Assembly: GCA_030068145.1 (NCBI GenBank)
Contig: JAPJBO010000046.1
Coordinates: 248,001 to 312,000 of the forward strand
Reading direction: 5' to 3'
Origin: Diplonema papillatum
Lineage: Eukaryota; Euglenozoa; Diplonemea; Diplonemida; Diplonemidae
DNA: 64,000 nt
How positions within the stretch are numbered: position 1 is the stretch's first letter; every line of letters begins with the position of its first letter. This document shows positions 60,801-64,000 of this stretch, one piece after another. The position numbers and the translations under genes are program-made. Below the pieces are notes generated by a model that had not been told where the DNA came from, did not search any database, and saw only the letters and a list, made by a program, of their open reading frames with translations.

Positions 60801-63800
60801 AAGACAATGTGCAGGCTGTAATGTGGTGTATAAGCGAGACAATGTGCAGGCTGTAATGTGGTGTATAAGCAAGACAATGTGCAGGCTGTAATGTGGTGTA
60901 TAAGCGAGACAATGTGCAGGCTGTAATGTGGTGTATAAGCGAGACAATGTGCAGGCTGTAATGTGGTGTATAAGCGAGACAATGTGCAGGCTGTAATGTG
61001 GTGTATAAGCGAGACAATGTGCAGGCTGTAATGTGGTGTATAAGCGAGACAATGTGCAGGCTGTAATGTGGTGTATAAGCGAGACAATGTGCAGGCTGTA
61101 ATGTGGTGTATAAGCGAGACAATGTGCAGGCTGTAATGTGGTGTATAAGCGAGACAATGTGCAGGCTGTAATGTGGTGTATAAGCGAGACAATGTGCAGG
61201 CTGTAATGTGGTGTATAAGCGAGACAATGTGCAGGCTGTAATGTGGTGTATAAGCGAGACAATGTGCAGGCTGTAATGTGGTGTATAAGCGAGACAATGT
61301 GCAGGCTGTAATGTGGTGTATAAGCGAGACAATGTGCAGGCTGTAATGTGGTGTATAAGCAAGACAATGTGCAGGCTGTAATGTGGTGTATAAGCGAGAC
61401 AATGTGCAGGCTGTAATGTGGTGTATAAGCGAGACAATGTGCAGGCTGTAATGTGGTGTATAAGCGAGACAATGTGCAGGCTGTAATGTGGTGTATAAGC
61501 GAGACAATGTGCAGGCTGTAATGTGGTGTATAAGCGAGACAATGTGCAGGCTGTAATGTGGTGTATAAGCGAGACAATGTGCAGGCTGTAATGTGGTGTA
61601 TAAGCGAGACAATGTGCAGGCTGTAATGTGGTGTATAAGCAAGACAATGTGCAGGCTGTAATGTGGTGTATAAGCGAGACAATGTGCAGGCTGTAATGTG
61701 GTGTATAAGCGAGACAATGTGCAGGCTGTAATGTGGTGTATAAGCGAGACAATGTGCAGGCTGTAATGTGGTGTATAAGCGAGACAATGTGCAGGCTGTA
61801 ATGTGGTGTATAAGCGAGACAATGTGCAGGCTGTAATGTGGTGTATAAGCGAGACAATGTGCAGGCTGTAATGTGGTGTATAAGCGAGACAATGTGCAGG
61901 CTGTAATGTGGTGTATAAGCGAGACAATGTGCAGGCTGTAATGTGGTGTATAAGCAAGACAATGTGCAGGCTGTAATGTGGTGTATAAGCGAGACAATGT
62001 GCAGGCTGTAATGTGGTGTATAAGCGAGACAATGTGCAGGCTGTAATGTGGTGTATAAGCGAGACAATGTGCAGGCTGTAATGTGGTGTATAAGCGAGAC
62101 AATGTGCAGGCTGTAATGTGGTGTATAAGCGAGACAATGTGCAGGCTGTAATGTGGTGTATAAGCGAGACAATGTGCAGGCTGTAATGTGGTGTATAAGC
62201 GAGACAATGTGCAGGCTGTAATGTGGTGTATAAGCGAGACAATGTGCAGGCTGTAATGTGGTGTATAAGCGAGACAATGTGCAGGCTGTAATGTGGTGTA
62301 TAAGCAAGACAATGTGCAGGCTGTAATGTGGTGTATAAGCGAGACAATGTGCAGGCTGTAATGTGGTGTATAAGCGAGACAATGTGCAGGCTGTAATGTG
62401 GTGTATAAGCGAGACAATGTGCAGGCTGTAATGTGGTGTATAAGCGAGACAATGTGCAGGCTGTAATGTGGTGTATAAGCGAGACAATGTGCAGGCTGTA
62501 ATGTGGTGTATAAGCGAGACAATGTGCAGGCTGTAATGTGGTGTATAAGCGAGACAATGTGCAGGCTGTAATGTGGTGTATAAGCGAGACAATGTGCAGG
62601 CTGTAATGTGGTGTATAAGCGAGACAATGTGCAGGCTGTAATGTGGTGTATAAGCGAGACAATGTGCAGGCTGTAATGTGGTGTATAAGCGAGACAATGT
62701 GCAGGCTGTAATGTGGTGTATAAGCGAGACAATGTGCAGGCTGTAATGTGGTGTATAAGCAAGACAATGTGCAGGCTGTAATGTGGTGTATAAGCAAGAC
62801 AATGTGCAGGCTGTAATGTGGTGTATAAGCGAGACAATGTGCAGGCTGTAATGTGGTGTATAAGCGAGACAATGTGCAGGCTGTAATGTGGTGTATAAGC
62901 GAGACAATGTGCAGGCTGTAATGTGGTGTATAAGCAAGACAATGTGCAGGCTGTAATGTGGTGTATAAGCGAGACAATGTGCAGGCTGTAATGTGGTGTA
63001 TAAGCGAGACAATGTGCAGGCTGTAATGTGGTGTATAAGCGAGACAATGTGCAGGCTGTAATGTGGTGTATAAGCGAGACAATGTGCAGGCTGTAATGTG
63101 GTGTATAAGCGAGACAATGTGCAGGCTGTAATGTGGTGTATAAGCGAGACAATGTGCAGGCTGTAATGTGGTGTATAAGCGAGACAATGTGCAGGCTGTA
63201 ATGTGGTGTATAAGCGAGACAATGTGCAGGCTGTAATGTGGTGTATAAGCGAGACAATGTGCAGGCTGTAATGTGGTGTATAAGCGAGACAATGTGCAGG
63301 CTGTAATGTGGTGTATAAGCGAGACAATGTGCAGGCTGTAATGTGGTGTATAAGCAAGACAATGTGCAGGCTGTAATGTGGTGTATAAGCGAGACAATGT
63401 GCAGGCTGTAATGTGGTGTATAAGCGAGACAATGTGCAGGCTGTAATGTGGTGTATAAGCGAGACAATGTGCAGGCTGTAATGTGGTGTATAAGCGAGAC
63501 AATGTGCAGGCTGTAATGTGGTGTATAAGCGAGACAATGTGCAGGCTGTAATGTGGTGTATAAGCGAGACAATGTGCAGGCTGTAATGTGGTGTATAAGC
63601 GAGACAATGTGCAGGCTGTAATGTGGTGTATAAGCGAGACAATGTGCAGGCTGTAATGTGGTGTATAAGCGAGACAATGTGCAGGCTGTAATGTGGTGTA
63701 TAAGCGAGACAATGTGCAGGCTGTAATGTGGTGTATAAGCGAGACAATGTGCAGGCTGTAATGTGGTGTATAAGCGAGACAATGTGCAGGCTGTAATGTG

Positions 63801-64000
63801 GTGTATAAGCGAGACAATGTGCAGGCTGTAATGTGGTGTATAAGCGAGACAATGTGCAGGCTGTAATGTGGTGTATAAGCGAGACAATGTGCAGGCTGTA
63901 ATGTGGTGTATAAGCGAGACAATGTGCAGGCTGTAATGTGGTGTATAAGCGAGACAATGTGCAGGCTGTAATGTGGTGTATAAGCGAGACAATGTGCAGG
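57834..64000. repeat. 35-bp satellite array, about 176 units, runs off the right edge
   Basis: Unit of exactly 35 bp containing ATGTGGTGTATAAGCGAGAC and then AATGTGCAGGCTGTA. Units are almost invariant. Two variant sites are seen: GCGAGAC/GCAAGAC, and TAACGTGG/TAATGTGG (the CG form only in the first and fourth units at the left edge). No unit has a stop on the minus strand and 35 is not a multiple of 3, so three overlapping frames of over 2000 codons are open there; these are artefacts of the repeat. The function is unknown; it could be a subtelomeric or centromeric satellite. Confidence 0.97.

Noticed and set aside
57790-63992. Three overlapping minus-strand frames of over 2000 codons
   Set aside because: They are the three phases of a 35-bp satellite unit without stops; no coding signal beyond the repeat.
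57834-64000. CRISPR array
   Set aside because: Units are contiguous with no unique spacers and the genome is eukaryotic.

Overview
This is nuclear DNA of a protist. The host genes are interrupted by spliceosomal introns, every intron resolved here ends in CAG, and the donors are mostly GTATG or GTGTG. Ten host coding loci can be supported or proposed between 14.5 and 57.8 kb, and all lie on the minus strand. One-way gene blocks combined with cis-introns fit diplonemids and other Euglenozoa best. Dinoflagellates also have one-way blocks, but many of their donors are GC or GA, and none are seen here. The lineage is an inference; no rRNA or spliced-leader gene is in view.

Layout. 1-7.9 kb is a head-to-tail array of retroelements in which every element is followed by an (AC)n tract: a LINE with reverse transcriptase, CCHC finger and RNase H; a DIRS/VIPER-like RT-RNase H element with a second copy of its 187-bp leader; and a 5'-truncated second LINE. 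7.9-14.5 kb is gene-poor and holds dispersed repeat families A, B and C and a G-tract MITE. 14.5-25.1 kb holds three multi-exon genes: a membrane-anchored PP2C phosphatase (4 exons, 414 aa), a NADAR-domain protein (3 exons, 186 aa) and an EF-hand protein (7 exons, 853 aa). 27.15-30.87 kb is a 3.7-kb inverted-repeat element with a nested foldback and a 12-bp minisatellite. 33.5-36.2 kb is a 3-exon conserved protein of unknown function. 36.4-39.2 kb is a cluster of non-autonomous inverted-repeat elements. 40.4-46.2 kb is a helical-repeat gene (5 visible exons) whose introns hold a tRNA-like sequence, a 16-bp minisatellite, a MITE and a broken duplicate of its own last exon. 46.7-48.8 kb holds one or two small exons, an 18-bp minisatellite and a Cys-rich frame. 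51.3-57.8 kb has a protein kinase, a small hypothetical gene and a leucine-rich-repeat gene. From 57.8 kb to the right edge there is only a 35-bp satellite (about 176 units).

The exon models rest on splice dinucleotides, phase agreement and protein sense. In the three complete multi-exon genes (PP2C, NADAR, EF-hand) all joins keep frame. No operon or pathway links the host genes. Two of them are signalling enzymes (a phosphatase and a kinase) and one is a calcium-binding candidate. A recurring theme is partial duplication of gene ends next to the parent gene, seen at three loci. The most unusual items are the (AC)n-linked retroelement array, the 3.7-kb element whose terminal repeats contain a 28-bp block in the wrong orientation, and the decayed last-exon duplicate.
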